Positions 30,961 through 41,196 of a DNA stretch of 53,920 nucleotides are shown piece by piece. Positions within the stretch are counted from its first letter, which is position 1. Each line of letters opens with the position of its first letter. The stretch lies in contig JBMNJC010000018.1 in the NCBI GenBank assembly GCA_050951465.1, forward strand, positions 1 through 53,920, in the 5' to 3' direction. The position numbers and the translations under genes are program-made. The notes under the pieces are model-generated. The model had not been told where the DNA came from. It made no database searches and saw nothing but the letters and a program-made list of their open reading frames with translations. This stretch comes from JAAZHD01 sp012510895 (GTDB lineage: Bacteria; Bacillota; Clostridia; Caldicoprobacterales; DTU083).

Positions 30961-33108
30961 ATGTTGGTGTCTGCACCGACAGTGACAATTAGGAAAAGAC
31001 TTCTTGTATTCCTGTTGATAGCTGCGACAGTTTTATTCGCGCTTATAATCAGAAGCGGATACATTCAGCTGGTCTGGGGAAAAGAACTTCAGAGCGAGGC
31101 CATAGATCAGTGGACCAGATCCCTGGATGTTTATCCCCAGCGGGGAATCATATATGACCGCAATAAAGAAGTACTGGCTCAAAGCGCCAGTGCCGACAGC
31201 ATTGCAGTAAGGCCCAGCCAGTTGGCGGATCCCAGGGATACCGCAGCAAAACTGGCTAACATTCTGGACATGGATCCGGAAGAACTTTATAAAAAATTAT
31301 CGGACACCACCCAGTCCGAAGTATGGGTAAAAAGACAGCTGACCCGGGAAGAATCTATAGCAGTCCGGGAGCTTAATATAAAGGGAATATACTTTACGGA
31401 GGAGCCCAAACGTTATTATCCCAACGGCGCTCTGGCGTCTCATGTTTTAGGCTTTACTATGAAATATGCTGAGCCGGGCGAGGGGATAAAAGGACAGGAA
31501 GGGCTTGAACTCTATTACGATAAATACTTAAAGGGAATATCCGGCCGAATAGTTATGGAAACCGACGTTAAGGGGAAGGAAACACCCACCAATGTGGAAA
31601 GAATGATTCCTCCCATAAACGGCTGGAATGTCATAACCACCATCGATCAGGTAATACAGCATTTTGCGGAAAAAGCTGTTTCCGATGCCATGGATCAGTA
31701 TCAGGCGGAAAAGGTATATGCCATTGTCATGGATCCCAAAACGGGAGATGTGCTGGCCATGGCCAATGCGCCCGACTTCGATCCTAATAATCCCCCCAGG
31801 GAACTGGGATATGAGGAAATGGAAAAATTTACAAAAAACATCGCAGTAAAGGATAATATGGACCCGGGCTCCACCTTCAAGATTATAACCACAGCAGCGG
31901 CCCTGGAAGAAGGGATAGTATCCGTAAACTCCACCTTTAACGATCCCGGATACCGGATGGTGGACGGAGTGCGGATCAGATGCTGGAAGTACGGGGGCCA
32001 TGGTCATCAAACCCTCCACCAGGCAGTGCAGAACTCCTGTAACCCGGCCTTTATGGATATGGCCCTGGGGCTTGGTGTGAACAGGTTTTATGACTACCTG
32101 GAAGCTTTCGGTTTTGGCAGCAAAACCGGTATAGATGTAAACGGTGAAGAGCGGGGCGTGGTTATGAGCCGCTCTTCTGTCAAGAATGTGGACCTGGCCA
32201 GAATGGGCTTCGGCCAGGCCATAGCCGTTACCCCCATACAGCTCATAAACGCAGTAAGCGCAGTGGTAAACGGCGGCAAGCTCATGCAGCCCCGGCTTGT
32301 GAAAGCCCTGGAATTCAATGACGGCAAGGAAATGGTTTATGAGGAAATCCCTCCTGTGGTTGTCCGGCAGGTGATTTCCGAATCAAACTCTGCCATTATG
32401 CGGGACATTCTGGAAAGCGTCGTCCTTAAGGGCAGCGGGAAAAATGCCTATATTCCCGGTTACCGGGTAGGCGGCAAAACCGGTACTGCGCAAAAGTACA
32501 GTCCTGAGGGCGGCATTAAGCAGGGCGCCGTTATTGCCTCCTTCATCGGCTTTGCCCCCGCAGACGATCCTCAGCTTGTTGTCCTCTTTATGGTTGATGA
32601 ACCTAAAGTTGCAGTGGATTTCGGAAGCGTAGTTGCTGCTCCTTACGTGAAAATGATACTGGAAGACAGCCTCCACTACCTGGGAGTAGAACCTGTTTTT
32701 GAGGAAGGCGAAGAACCGGAGCAGAAGATGGTAACCGTGCCTGACGTGACCGGAATGGCCCTGACAGATGCTGCCAGGACGCTGAAGGAAGAAAACTTAA
32801 CATATCTGGCTGAAGAAACCGGAACCAACGTAGTAAAGCAGATGCCCCTGCCCGGAGCCGAGGTTCTGGAAAACACCACTGTTCTTTTATATACCGGAAG
32901 CGGAAGCTCTGAAGAAAACGGTGAAGAGAATCTGGTGGAAGTGCCTGATGTGCTCAGGAAATCCATCCGGGAGGCAAACAATATACTGACCACGGCAGGA
33001 CTGAAGCTGAAGATAGAAGGCAGCGGGCTTGCGGTCAGGCAGGAGCCGGAAGCCGGAACCATGGTTGAACCGGGAACTGTGGTTACAGTTGAGTTTGAAT
33101 TGCCTTAA
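30961..33108 (+). CDS. spoVD: SpoVD/FtsI-type penicillin-binding protein with two PASTA domains
   Basis: A 715-residue class B PBP: one N-terminal membrane helix (residues about 12-32), a dimerisation domain (RGIIYDRN), then the transpeptidase with S304TFK (catalytic Ser) and K506TG. Two C-terminal PASTA repeats (VTVPDVTGMAL... and VEVPDVLRKSI...) occupy roughly residues 590-715. B. subtilis SpoVD has one PASTA and PbpB has two. As the only PBP in this cluster it probably serves vegetative division, possibly also spore cortex; the name follows usual clostridial annotation. The gap after it (33109-33289) may hold a promoter for the mur genes, but none is convincing. Confidence 0.93.
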   Translation: MLVSAPTVTIRKRLLVFLLIAATVLFALIIRSGYIQLVWGKELQSEAIDQWTRSLDVYPQRGIIYDRNKEVLAQSASADSIAVRPSQLADPRDTAAKLANILDMDPEELYKKLSDTTQSEVWVKRQLTREESIAVRELNIKGIYFTEEPKRYYPNGALASHVLGFTMKYAEPGEGIKGQEGLELYYDKYLKGISGRIVMETDVKGKETPTNVERMIPPINGWNVITTIDQVIQHFAEKAVSDAMDQYQAEKVYAIVMDPKTGDVLAMANAPDFDPNNPPRELGYEEMEKFTKNIAVKDNMDPGSTFKIITTAAALEEGIVSVNSTFNDPGYRMVDGVRIRCWKYGGHGHQTLHQAVQNSCNPAFMDMALGLGVNRFYDYLEAFGFGSKTGIDVNGEERGVVMSRSSVKNVDLARMGFGQAIAVTPIQLINAVSAVVNGGKLMQPRLVKALEFNDGKEMVYEEIPPVVVRQVISESNSAIMRDILESVVLKGSGKNAYIPGYRVGGKTGTAQKYSPEGGIKQGAVIASFIGFAPADDPQLVVLFMVDEPKVAVDFGSVVAAPYVKMILEDSLHYLGVEPVFEEGEEPEQKMVTVPDVTGMALTDAARTLKEENLTYLAEETGTNVVKQMPLPGAEVLENTTVLLYTGSGSSEENGEENLVEVPDVLRKSIREANNILTTAGLKLKIEGSGLAVRQEPEAGTMVEPGTVVTVEFELP

Positions 33109-33289
33109 TCAAATAGACACAAAAAGTTTAAAATAAATAAGTTCACTTTTTCCCCTTTAAGCATTACAATAACAACCGTATATATAAACCGCATTAAGTA
33201 GGCAGAGTATGAAGTTTATAATTTCGTATATAATTACAAATGAAGAGACCGTAAAAGCCTGCTGATGCCGGCACTCGGGAGGGATAGGC

Positions 33290-34742
33290 ATGAAACTGAA
33301 AGATATGATTAAAGGAAGCAGAAGTTCTGAGGATTGACGGAGAACCGGATATTGAAATAAGCGGAATCTATTATGATTCCAGACAGGTAAAAGGCGGTTC
33401 CTTGTTTTTTTGTATAGAAGGATACAGGGCAGACGGTCATGACTATGCTGCATCGGCAGTGGAAAAGGGAGCGGCGGCCGTAGTGCTCAGGAAGGACATT
33501 CCCCTTCCTGAGGGGGTCACCAAAGTATTTGTTCCGGATACCCGGAAAGCCATGGGGCTCATAGCCTCGGCCCTTTACGGAAAACCCTCGGAAGACCTTC
33601 TTTTATTCGGGGTAACAGGCACCAACGGAAAAACTACCACTACATATATGATAAAATCCATCCTGGAACAGGCCGGTAAAAAAACCGGGCTTATCGGCAC
33701 CATTGCCAATATGATAGGCAGCAGGATGATACCCGCAGAGCGCACCACCCCTGAATCCCCTGATCTACAGAAGCTCATGCGGGACATGGTCAATGAAAAG
33801 GTAAATGCCGCAGTCATGGAGGTTTCTTCCCATTCCCTGGCCCTTCACCGGGTCATCGGATGCACCTATGACATAGGCATTTTTACAAATTTAACCCAGG
33901 ATCATCTGGATTTTCACGGCACCTTTGAGAACTACCTGGCTGCCAAGAAAAAACTCTTTGAGCAGAGCCGCCTGGCCATCATCAATGTGGACGATGAAAG
34001 CGGCCGGGAAATTCTAAAAGACCTGGAATGTCAGTATTTCACCTACGGCATCTATAAACCTGCTGATATCTATGCACGGGACATTGAAATCATGGTCGAC
34101 GGCGTTTCTTTCAATCTGCATATCCTGGGCGGAAAGATAAGCATTGTGCTCAGCATTCCCGGAATTTTCAGCGTATACAATGCCCTGGCCGCAGCTGCAG
34201 CCTGCTATGCGGCAGGCATATCCCTTAAGGACATACAAAAGGGCCTCACCTCTATAAAAGGCGTACCGGGCCGTTTTGAAACCCTGGATACCGGCACCGG
34301 CTTTTCAATTATTCTGGACTACGCCCATACACCCGACGGCCTTGAAAATATATTAAAGACCGCAAGGGGCTTAACCGACGGAAGGCTTGTAACCCTGTTC
34401 GGCTGCGGAGGGGACAGGGATGCGGCAAAGCGCCCCATGATGGGGGAAGTGGCAGGCAGATATTCTGACCTTTGCATCATCACTTCTGACAATCCCAGGT
34501 ATGAAGATCCTGTAAAGATCATAGAAGACATTCTTCCGGGAATAGCAAAGACCCACTGCCCCTACAAGGTCATAGTGGACCGGAGGGAAGCCATAGAGTA
34601 TGCGATTAAAAATGCCCGGGAAAACGACCTGATAATTCTGGCAGGCAAGGGCCATGAAACCTATCAGATCATCAAGGGGGATACCTATCCTTTTGATGAA
34701 AAGGAAATCGTAGCCCAAATACTTGGAAGGGAGAAAGTCTGA
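33290..34742 (+). CDS. murE: UDP-MurNAc-tripeptide synthetase (meso-DAP type), frameshifted in this sequence
   Basis: MurE adds meso-diaminopimelate to UDP-MurNAc-L-Ala-D-Glu. ATG at 33290 behind GGGAGGG gives MKLKDMIKG, then the frame is lost; removing one A of GGAAGC at 33316-33317 restores GAEVLRIDGEPDIEIS and a 483-residue protein. The ATP loop is GTNGKTTTTYM and the amino-acid specificity motif is DNPR (in TSDNPRYEDP), diagnostic for meso-DAP rather than lysine. Taken literally the sequence would only allow translation from about codon 36 on, which would lose part of the UDP-binding domain. Since murE is essential, the extra A is most likely an error. murF follows with no gap. Confidence 0.92.
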
Positions 34743-36218
34743 TTGAAATCCTTTAGAGTTGAACAAATAGCCCATGCCGTAGGAGGGCGGATTATAAAGC
34801 GGGGTTACCCCGATCCTGACGTGCTTATCGAGGGAGTGTCAACTGATACGCGGACTATCAGGCGGGGCGACATCTTTATTCCCCTCATAGGGGAGAAATT
34901 TGACGGACATGATTTTCTTCAGGAGGCAGCAGACAAGGGTGCTGTTGCTGTAATGACACAGAAACTTAATATACCATTGCCGGATGATTTACATACAATA
35001 GCTGTAGACAACACTTTGAAAGCCCTTCAGGTACTGGCTGAGAAGTATCTCAGATCTTTCCGCGTTCCCGTTGTGGCCGTAACCGGCAGTACCGGAAAGA
35101 CCACCACAAAGGAAATGATCTCTTATGTGCTTCGTCAAGGCTACCTGGTGCACAAGACCGAGGGCAATTACAACAATGAAATAGGACTGCCCTTAACCAT
35201 ACTTAATATGGAGCCCTATCACAGCATGGCAGTATTTGAAATGGGCATGAGCGGGTTTGGGGAAATCCGCCGTCTTGCTGAAATTGCCCCTCCCGATGCG
35301 GTGGTTTTTACCAACATTGGTGTATCCCATCTGGAGAAGCTGGGCAGCCGTGAAAACATCTGGAGGGCTAAGTCTGAAATATTGGAAAATCTCGATTATA
35401 AATGCGTTGTGTTCCTGAATGAAGATGATGGTATTCTTCGAAGAGAGGGAAAACGGATGATTGAAAAGAAAGTTCCCTATAAGGTGGTGCGATACGGTAC
35501 CACCGGCGAGCCGGATTATCTTGCCGAGAATATCCGCGTCGAAGAAAACGGTGTAAGGTACACTCTGCGCATAGACGGACAAAGCCATATTATAACGCTG
35601 AATATACCGGGAAGGCATAATGTGCTGAACAGCCTGGCAGCCATAGCAGTCGGCAGGCATTTCGGCATCGGCATGGAAGGCATAAAAAGAGGGCTCTCAA
35701 ACATTAAAGGGGGAAACATGCGTCTTGACATATTCAATGTGCATTACTATTCCGAAAGCGATTTTGCTAAGCTGCCCCCTGACTATGAATCTGGTAAATT
35801 TGATGAGCGGATTAAGGTAATTGATGATGCCTACAACGCCAGCCCCGATTCGGTTAAGGCAGCCCTTGACGTACTCCGGGATATGGAAGGAAGGCGGAAA
35901 GTGGCCATACTGGGGGATATGCTGGAGCTGGGGGAGGACTACTCAAAGGAGGCTCACAGAGAGATAGGCGGCTATGCGGCTGAGGCCGGAGTTCATGTTT
36001 TAATTGCCGTCGGAAATTATTCAGCCTGTGTAAAGGAAGGGGCCCTGGAAAAAGGAATGGATGAAAGAATGGTCCTGACTGAAAACAGCAATAAGGATGT
36101 ATTAAGCTGGCTGGATGAGAATATCATGCCCGGGGACAGGATCCTGGTCAAGGGTTCGCGGGGTATGCATATGGAGGAAGTTGTTGAATACTTAAGGCAG
36201 GGGAGGATGTTCTTCTGA
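34743..36218 (+). CDS. murF: UDP-MurNAc-tripeptide--D-Ala-D-Ala ligase
   Basis: A 491-residue Mur ligase that adds D-Ala-D-Ala to complete the cytoplasmic pentapeptide precursor. The ATP loop is TGSTGKTTTKEM, the central domain has EGNYNNEIGLPLT, and the C-terminal domain has DDAYNASPDSVKAAL. It starts with TTG directly after the murE stop (no intergenic base), implying coupling. Its stop overlaps the mraY start (TGATG). The C-terminal region has a small insertion (YYSESDFAKLPPDYESGK) relative to common MurF. Confidence 0.95.
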   Translation: MKSFRVEQIAHAVGGRIIKRGYPDPDVLIEGVSTDTRTIRRGDIFIPLIGEKFDGHDFLQEAADKGAVAVMTQKLNIPLPDDLHTIAVDNTLKALQVLAEKYLRSFRVPVVAVTGSTGKTTTKEMISYVLRQGYLVHKTEGNYNNEIGLPLTILNMEPYHSMAVFEMGMSGFGEIRRLAEIAPPDAVVFTNIGVSHLEKLGSRENIWRAKSEILENLDYKCVVFLNEDDGILRREGKRMIEKKVPYKVVRYGTTGEPDYLAENIRVEENGVRYTLRIDGQSHIITLNIPGRHNVLNSLAAIAVGRHFGIGMEGIKRGLSNIKGGNMRLDIFNVHYYSESDFAKLPPDYESGKFDERIKVIDDAYNASPDSVKAALDVLRDMEGRRKVAILGDMLELGEDYSKEAHREIGGYAAEAGVHVLIAVGNYSACVKEGALEKGMDERMVLTENSNKDVLSWLDENIMPGDRILVKGSRGMHMEEVVEYLRQGRMFF

Positions 36219-37213
36219 TGAGACAGTTTGCGCTTACGATAATCATAGCTTTTTTAACCACCCTGCTTATGGGCAACCTGCTGATTCCCTGGCTGCGCAG
36301 ACTCAAGTTCGGCCAGGTGGTAAGGGACGACGGGCCCAAAACCCACTTGTCCAAAACGGGAACTCCTACCATGGGAGGAATTCTCTTTCTTGTTCCCCTT
36401 ATAGTCTTAAGCCTGCTCCTGTCAGGCGAAAACCGCCAGTTTTTAATTGCAGCCGTGCTTTCCACTGCAGGGTTCGGACTTATCGGCTTCGTAGACGATT
36501 ATATTAAGGTGGTAAAAAAACGTTCCCTGGGTCTTAGGGCCTATCAGAAAATTATCGGCCAGCTTGTTGCGGCAGTTGCGCTGGCCTATTATGCCTACAC
36601 AAACCCTGATATCGGAAGCAGTGTTATAGTACCCTTTATAGGCCTTGAGTGGGACCTAGGCATTTTCTATATTCCCATTGCTGTTTTCATCATAGTAGGC
36701 GTTGTGAACAGCGTAAACCTGACAGACGGCCTGGACGGCCTTTGTTCAGGTGTTACCCTTATTGTATCAGCAACCTTAAGCCTTATCCTTGCAGCTGCGT
36801 CCATCTTTGTGGAGCAGCAGGAACTGATTGAACTGGCAGCAAAGTATAAGGAGCTTCTAACCTTTTCTGCTGCGCTGACCGGGGCAATGCTGGGATTTTT
36901 GCGCTATAACACCCATCCTGCTCAGGTATTCATGGGAGATACCGGTTCCCTGGGGCTTGGAGGGGCAGTTTCCGCTGTTTCCATTTTACTGAGAATTCCT
37001 CTCTGGCTTCCCATAATCGGAGGAATATACATGGCAGAAGCCATATCTGTCATTCTGCAGGTAGGATCCTTTAAGCTGAGGGGCAAGCGCGTTTTTAAAA
37101 TGGCACCCCTCCACCATCATTTTGAGCTCCTGGGCATGCCGGAAACCAGGGTGGTTTCCATGTTCATGATTGCAACTGCAATCCTTTGCACCTTAGCCCT
37201 TATCAGCATTTAA
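36218..37213 (+). CDS. mraY: phospho-MurNAc-pentapeptide transferase MraY
   Basis: A 331-residue membrane enzyme with about ten helices that makes lipid I from UDP-MurNAc-pentapeptide and undecaprenyl phosphate. Catalytic signatures are GFVDDYIKV (Asp pair), VNSVNLTDGLDGL and FMGDTGSLGLGG, and the HHHFE-type motif is PLHHHFELLG. Length is normal. It overlaps murF by one base. Confidence 0.97.
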   Translation: MRQFALTIIIAFLTTLLMGNLLIPWLRRLKFGQVVRDDGPKTHLSKTGTPTMGGILFLVPLIVLSLLLSGENRQFLIAAVLSTAGFGLIGFVDDYIKVVKKRSLGLRAYQKIIGQLVAAVALAYYAYTNPDIGSSVIVPFIGLEWDLGIFYIPIAVFIIVGVVNSVNLTDGLDGLCSGVTLIVSATLSLILAAASIFVEQQELIELAAKYKELLTFSAALTGAMLGFLRYNTHPAQVFMGDTGSLGLGGAVSAVSILLRIPLWLPIIGGIYMAEAISVILQVGSFKLRGKRVFKMAPLHHHFELLGMPETRVVSMFMIATAILCTLALISI

Positions 37214-37273
37214 TTATAATTAGGCATGAGCTGCATTGGGGGAGGACGAGGAAGGCGAGGAAGGGAAGAAAGA

Positions 37274-38641
37274 ATGAAAAAAGAAATGGATTTAAAAGGA
37301 AAAACCGCACTGGTTGTCGGTCTGGGCATAAGCGGTGTATCCGCCGCAAAGCTGCTCTTTAGGCTTGGGGCAGAGGTCCTTCTGACAGACAGCAAGGGGG
37401 AAGAAAAATTATCGGACACGCTGGCAGAGCTTGGCTCCGTCATTCAATATAAATTTATTTCCGATGCAAATCAGGCAGCCTTAATGTCTGATTTAATTGT
37501 CGTCAGCCCGGGTGTTCCGCTTAGCCTGCCTTTTTTGGTTCAGGCGGCAGAGAGAAACATACCGGTTATCAGCGAACTGGAACTGGCCTATTCCTGCTGC
37601 AGGGCACCCATTATCGCCATCACAGGCACCAACGGAAAAACCACAACTACCGCCCTCCTGGGCGAAATCCTGAAGGCCTCAGGCAGAACCACCCATGTGG
37701 TGGGCAATATCGGGGTTCCTTTTACGGAAAAGGCCATGGATATGGAAGGCAGCCATACAGCTGTAGTGGAAGTCAGCAGCTTTCAGTTGGAAAGCATCAG
37801 AAATTTCAGGCCTTATATAGCAGTTATTCTTAATATCACTGAAGATCACATGGATCGTCATAAAACCATGGAAAACTATATTGCCGCCAAAGCCCGCATA
37901 TACGAAAATCAGACCAAGGGCGACATCCTCATACTGAATGCTGACGACCGGGTGCTGTCAGGCATAGAAACTGATAACAAAGGGGAATCTTTTTATTTCA
38001 GCCGCCATAAGGTTTTAAACAAGGGCGCCTGGGTGGAAAACGGGAAGATAGTGCTGAATATCGGAAATGGTTCAGTTCCTGTCTGTTCAACGGACCAGGT
38101 AGGCATTCCGGGCAGCCACAACCTGGAAAACGCCTTGGCAGCAGTGCTGGCAGCCGGGCTCTGCGGCACGGAGTCTGAAACTATTGCCCGTGTTTTAAAG
38201 GAATTTCCCGGTGTTGAGCACCGCATTGAAAAGGTGGCAGTAATTAACGGCGTCACCTATTACAATGACTCAAAGGGCACCAACCCGGACTCATCCATTA
38301 AGGCCATAGAGGCAATGAAAGGAAGCACCATACTCATTGCAGGCGGCTATGATAAAAAAAGTGATTTTACCGAATTTGTCAATGCTTTCAATGATAAGGT
38401 AGATGCGCTTATCCTGCTCGGGGAAACTGCCGGCATCATTGCCGCTGCCGCCAGAGAAAAAGGCTTTACCAATATACACATGACAAAGACCATGGAAGAA
38501 GCAGTGGAAAAAGCCTATGAACTTTCCTCTCCCGGACAGAACGTCCTCCTGTCGCCGGCCTGTGCAAGCTGGGATATGTTCCGGAATTATGAGGAAAGGG
38601 GACGAATCTTTAAGGAGGCAGTATTGGCTTTGAGGGGGTAG
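37274..38641 (+). CDS. murD: UDP-MurNAc-L-alanine--D-glutamate ligase
   Basis: A 455-residue ligase that adds D-glutamate to UDP-MurNAc-L-Ala. It shows the N-terminal nucleotide-fold VVGLGISGVSAAKLL, the ATP loop TGTNGKTTTTALLGE, and the C-terminal YYNDSKGTNPDSSIKA. ATG at 37274 behind GGAAGGGAAG is chosen; a longer frame from 37226 adds 16 Gly/Arg-rich residues with no family match. It lies between mraY and ftsW as expected. Confidence 0.95.
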   Translation: MKKEMDLKGKTALVVGLGISGVSAAKLLFRLGAEVLLTDSKGEEKLSDTLAELGSVIQYKFISDANQAALMSDLIVVSPGVPLSLPFLVQAAERNIPVISELELAYSCCRAPIIAITGTNGKTTTTALLGEILKASGRTTHVVGNIGVPFTEKAMDMEGSHTAVVEVSSFQLESIRNFRPYIAVILNITEDHMDRHKTMENYIAAKARIYENQTKGDILILNADDRVLSGIETDNKGESFYFSRHKVLNKGAWVENGKIVLNIGNGSVPVCSTDQVGIPGSHNLENALAAVLAAGLCGTESETIARVLKEFPGVEHRIEKVAVINGVTYYNDSKGTNPDSSIKAIEAMKGSTILIAGGYDKKSDFTEFVNAFNDKVDALILLGETAGIIAAAAREKGFTNIHMTKTMEEAVEKAYELSSPGQNVLLSPACASWDMFRNYEERGRIFKEAVLALRG

Positions 38642-38645
38642 GAAG

Positions 38646-39746
38646 GTGAAGGTGAGGAAAAAGCCGGTTGATTTTTCAATTCTTTTAATCACCATCATGC
38701 TGGTAAGCTTTGGAATAGTAATGGTATTCAGCGCCAGCTACTATTATTCATCAGAACGCTGGGGCGACGGCCTTCATTTTTTCAAGAGGCAGTGCCTCTG
38801 GGCAGTCATAGGTTTTGCAGGCATGTTTGCAGTCTCTCGGATTCATTATAAAAAGCTTCAGAAACTTTCAAGATTATTTTTAATCGCGAGCATTGTAATG
38901 TTAATACTGGTGCTCTTAATAGGCGTACCCAGAAACAATGCAAAAAGATGGCTGGGCATCGGGGAAGCCTTTTCCTTTCAGCCTGCGGAGGTGGCAAAGT
39001 TTGCAGTCATATTCTTTCTGGCCGACAGCATCGACAGGAAAAAGGGAAAGCTACCCAGGTTTTTCAAGGACCTGGTGCCCCTGCTTTTGGTATCAGGCCT
39101 CATATTCGGCCTGATTGTGCTTCAGCCCAACTTAAGTACGGCAGGCAGCATCCTTATGCTCAGCATGATATTGCTTTTTTTAGGCGGAGCCAACCTGTGG
39201 CATCTGGCAGGGCTGGCACTGGCAGGCCTGGGGGGCGGCATAGCCCTTACCTTTTCTGCAGACTACCGCCTGAATCGGCTCCTGGCATTTCTGGATCCTT
39301 GGTCTGACCCTCTGGAAACCGGCTATCAGCTTATTCAATCCCTTTATGCCCTGGGCTCCGGCGGGCTTTTCGGCCTGGGACTGGCGCAGAGCCGTCAGAA
39401 ATATCTCTACCTGCCCTATCCTGAAACCGATTTTATCTTCGCAATAATCGGAGAGGAACTGGGATTTATAGGTTCCTTCTTCCTTATCCTTCTCTTTTTG
39501 ATACTCATCTGGAGGGGAATACGCATAGCCGTAACGGCGCCCGATTTATTCGGCAGTATGCTCGCTGCCGGCATAATTTCCATGATAACCATTCAGGTTT
39601 GCATAAATATTGCGGTGGTAACCGGCTCCATGCCGCCGACCGGTCTGCCTCTGCCCTTTATCAGCTACGGAGGCTCATCCCTGGCCATGTATATGACCGG
39701 TATCGGGGTGCTTCTTAATATCTCCAGGTATGCAAAGGCTGCCTGA
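38646..39746 (+). CDS. ftsW: FtsW/SpoVE SEDS peptidoglycan glycosyltransferase
   Basis: A 366-residue polytopic membrane protein of the SEDS family, which polymerises lipid II together with the class B PBP encoded upstream. Hallmarks are FGIVMVFSAS in the first helix, SFQPAEVAKFAVIFFLAD, LQPNLSTAGSI, FAIIGEELGFIGS and the final TGLPLPFISYGGSS. It could be named ftsW or spoVE. In most relatives murG comes next; here a 125-base spacer with a palindrome and then murA follow. Confidence 0.95.
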   Translation: MKVRKKPVDFSILLITIMLVSFGIVMVFSASYYYSSERWGDGLHFFKRQCLWAVIGFAGMFAVSRIHYKKLQKLSRLFLIASIVMLILVLLIGVPRNNAKRWLGIGEAFSFQPAEVAKFAVIFFLADSIDRKKGKLPRFFKDLVPLLLVSGLIFGLIVLQPNLSTAGSILMLSMILLFLGGANLWHLAGLALAGLGGGIALTFSADYRLNRLLAFLDPWSDPLETGYQLIQSLYALGSGGLFGLGLAQSRQKYLYLPYPETDFIFAIIGEELGFIGSFFLILLFLILIWRGIRIAVTAPDLFGSMLAAGIISMITIQVCINIAVVTGSMPPTGLPLPFISYGGSSLAMYMTGIGVLLNISRYAKAA

Positions 39747-39802
39747 TTAACCTGTACACCATATGGGCACTGTAACACCTGAATTTTTCCCGCATAGAAT
39801 GA

Positions 39803-39835
39803 TAAGGGATTGGAATACGTATTCCATTGTCCTTT
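39803..39835. promoter_or_regulatory. palindrome between ftsW and murA
   Basis: TGGAATACGTATTCCA at 39811-39826 is a perfect 16-bp palindrome. Flanking GATAAGG and CCTTTATC extend it to an imperfect hairpin of about 33 bases. It ends about 37 bases before the murA start. It could be an operator or an RNA processing/attenuation structure; no T-run follows it. Confidence 0.45.
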
Positions 39836-39871
39836 ATCTTAACGCTGGCGAAAAGAAAGAGGTGTAACCAT

Positions 39872-41182
39872 ATGGCAAAGTTCCGAGTCCGAGGCGGAAA
39901 CAAGCTCGAAGGAGAAATCCGGGTCATCGGCTCAAAAAATGCAATTTTGCCCATACTGGCAGCAGTAATACTCACCCGGAAACCGGTGGTACTTTTTGAT
40001 TTTCCAAGTCTTGCAGATGTGGAAATAATGCTGATGATTCTTAAGTCCATTGGCTGTAAGGCAGCCAGGGAAAACTCCACCCTGATTCTGGATCCTTCCG
40101 GGATAGACAGCTGGATTATCCCTGATAGATATGTGAAAGAGATTCGTTCTTCCATCGTAATGCTGGGTGCGGTTCTGGCCAGGATGAAACGGGCAAAGAT
40201 TACTTATCCCGGTGGCTGCGAAATAGGACAGCGTCCTATCAATCTGCACTTGCACGGTCTTCGGCAGCTGGGCGTGGTAATCAGGGAATCCTTTGGGTAT
40301 CTGGAGTGTGAGGCAGCCAATATGCAGGGGGCTGATATCCACCTTGACTACCCCAGTGTAGGCGCCACCGAAAACATTATGCTGGCTGCAAACGGGGCCA
40401 GGGGACAGACGATAATCAGGAATGCCGCCAAAGAGCCGGAAATAGTGGATCTTCAGAATTTTATCAACAGCATGGGCGGCAGGGTCAGCGGGGCAGGCAG
40501 CAATACTATAGTTATTGAAGGCGTAGAAGATTTTCATGGAACGGAATACACCGTAATACCCGACCGTATAGTAGCAGGCACCTATCTGGTTGCGGCTGCA
40601 GTAACAGGAAGCGAGATTCTTGTAGACAATGTGAATTTTGAACACATTCAGGCAACTGTAAACAAGCTAAGGCAAGCGGGCTGCAATATTACGCCTGTCA
40701 GGGGCAGACATGCCGGGAAACAGCCGGCAGGAAGCCTAAGTTCAGCCCCTGAATCCCTTTGGGCGGTATGGATTAAGGCACCTGAAAGACTTTTGGCCGT
40801 GGAGCAGACCAAGACCTATCCCTATCCCGGCTTTCCCACGGATATGCAGGCCCTGTTTATGACGGTTCTTACAGTGGCAAAAGGAACCAGCATAATTACG
40901 GAAAACATTTTTGAAAACAGATTTAAACATGTTCCGGAGCTTATCCGCATGGGAGCCCGTATCCGGACCGAGGGCAGGACGGCCATTATTCAGGGTGTGC
41001 CCCGGCTGGTGGGTGCAGAGGTGACCGCAGGGGATCTTCGGGGCGGTGCTGCGCTTGTAATGGCGGGGCTTAATGCCGAAGGCGAGTCTATAATTGATAA
41101 CATTCATCATATTGAAAGAGGATATGACAGGCTGGAGGTCTGTCTTAACGGTATTGGAGCGGATATAACCCGCATTGAGTAA
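39872..41182 (+). CDS. murA: UDP-N-acetylglucosamine 1-carboxyvinyltransferase
   Basis: A 436-residue enzyme that transfers enolpyruvate to UDP-GlcNAc, the first committed peptidoglycan step. The family start KFRVRGGNKLEGEIRVIGSKN and the catalytic-loop Cys (YPGGCEIGQRPINLH) are present, so fosfomycin sensitivity is expected. PYPGFPTDMQALF is also conserved. Before that motif there is an extra segment of roughly 15-20 residues (RHAGKQPAGSLSSAPES) relative to common MurA. ATG at 39872 has AGAGGTG upstream; a frame from 39827 begins inside the spacer palindrome region. Confidence 0.95.
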   Translation: MAKFRVRGGNKLEGEIRVIGSKNAILPILAAVILTRKPVVLFDFPSLADVEIMLMILKSIGCKAARENSTLILDPSGIDSWIIPDRYVKEIRSSIVMLGAVLARMKRAKITYPGGCEIGQRPINLHLHGLRQLGVVIRESFGYLECEAANMQGADIHLDYPSVGATENIMLAANGARGQTIIRNAAKEPEIVDLQNFINSMGGRVSGAGSNTIVIEGVEDFHGTEYTVIPDRIVAGTYLVAAAVTGSEILVDNVNFEHIQATVNKLRQAGCNITPVRGRHAGKQPAGSLSSAPESLWAVWIKAPERLLAVEQTKTYPYPGFPTDMQALFMTVLTVAKGTSIITENIFENRFKHVPELIRMGARIRTEGRTAIIQGVPRLVGAEVTAGDLRGGAALVMAGLNAEGESIIDNIHHIERGYDRLEVCLNGIGADITRIE

Positions 41183-41196
41183 AAAAGCTCATCTGG

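Noticed and set aside
39932..40645. 237-codon open frame on the minus strand inside murA
   Set aside because: It lies fully opposite a conserved murA frame, has no ribosome binding site and its translation shows no domain-like pattern; long antisense frames are common in these genes.
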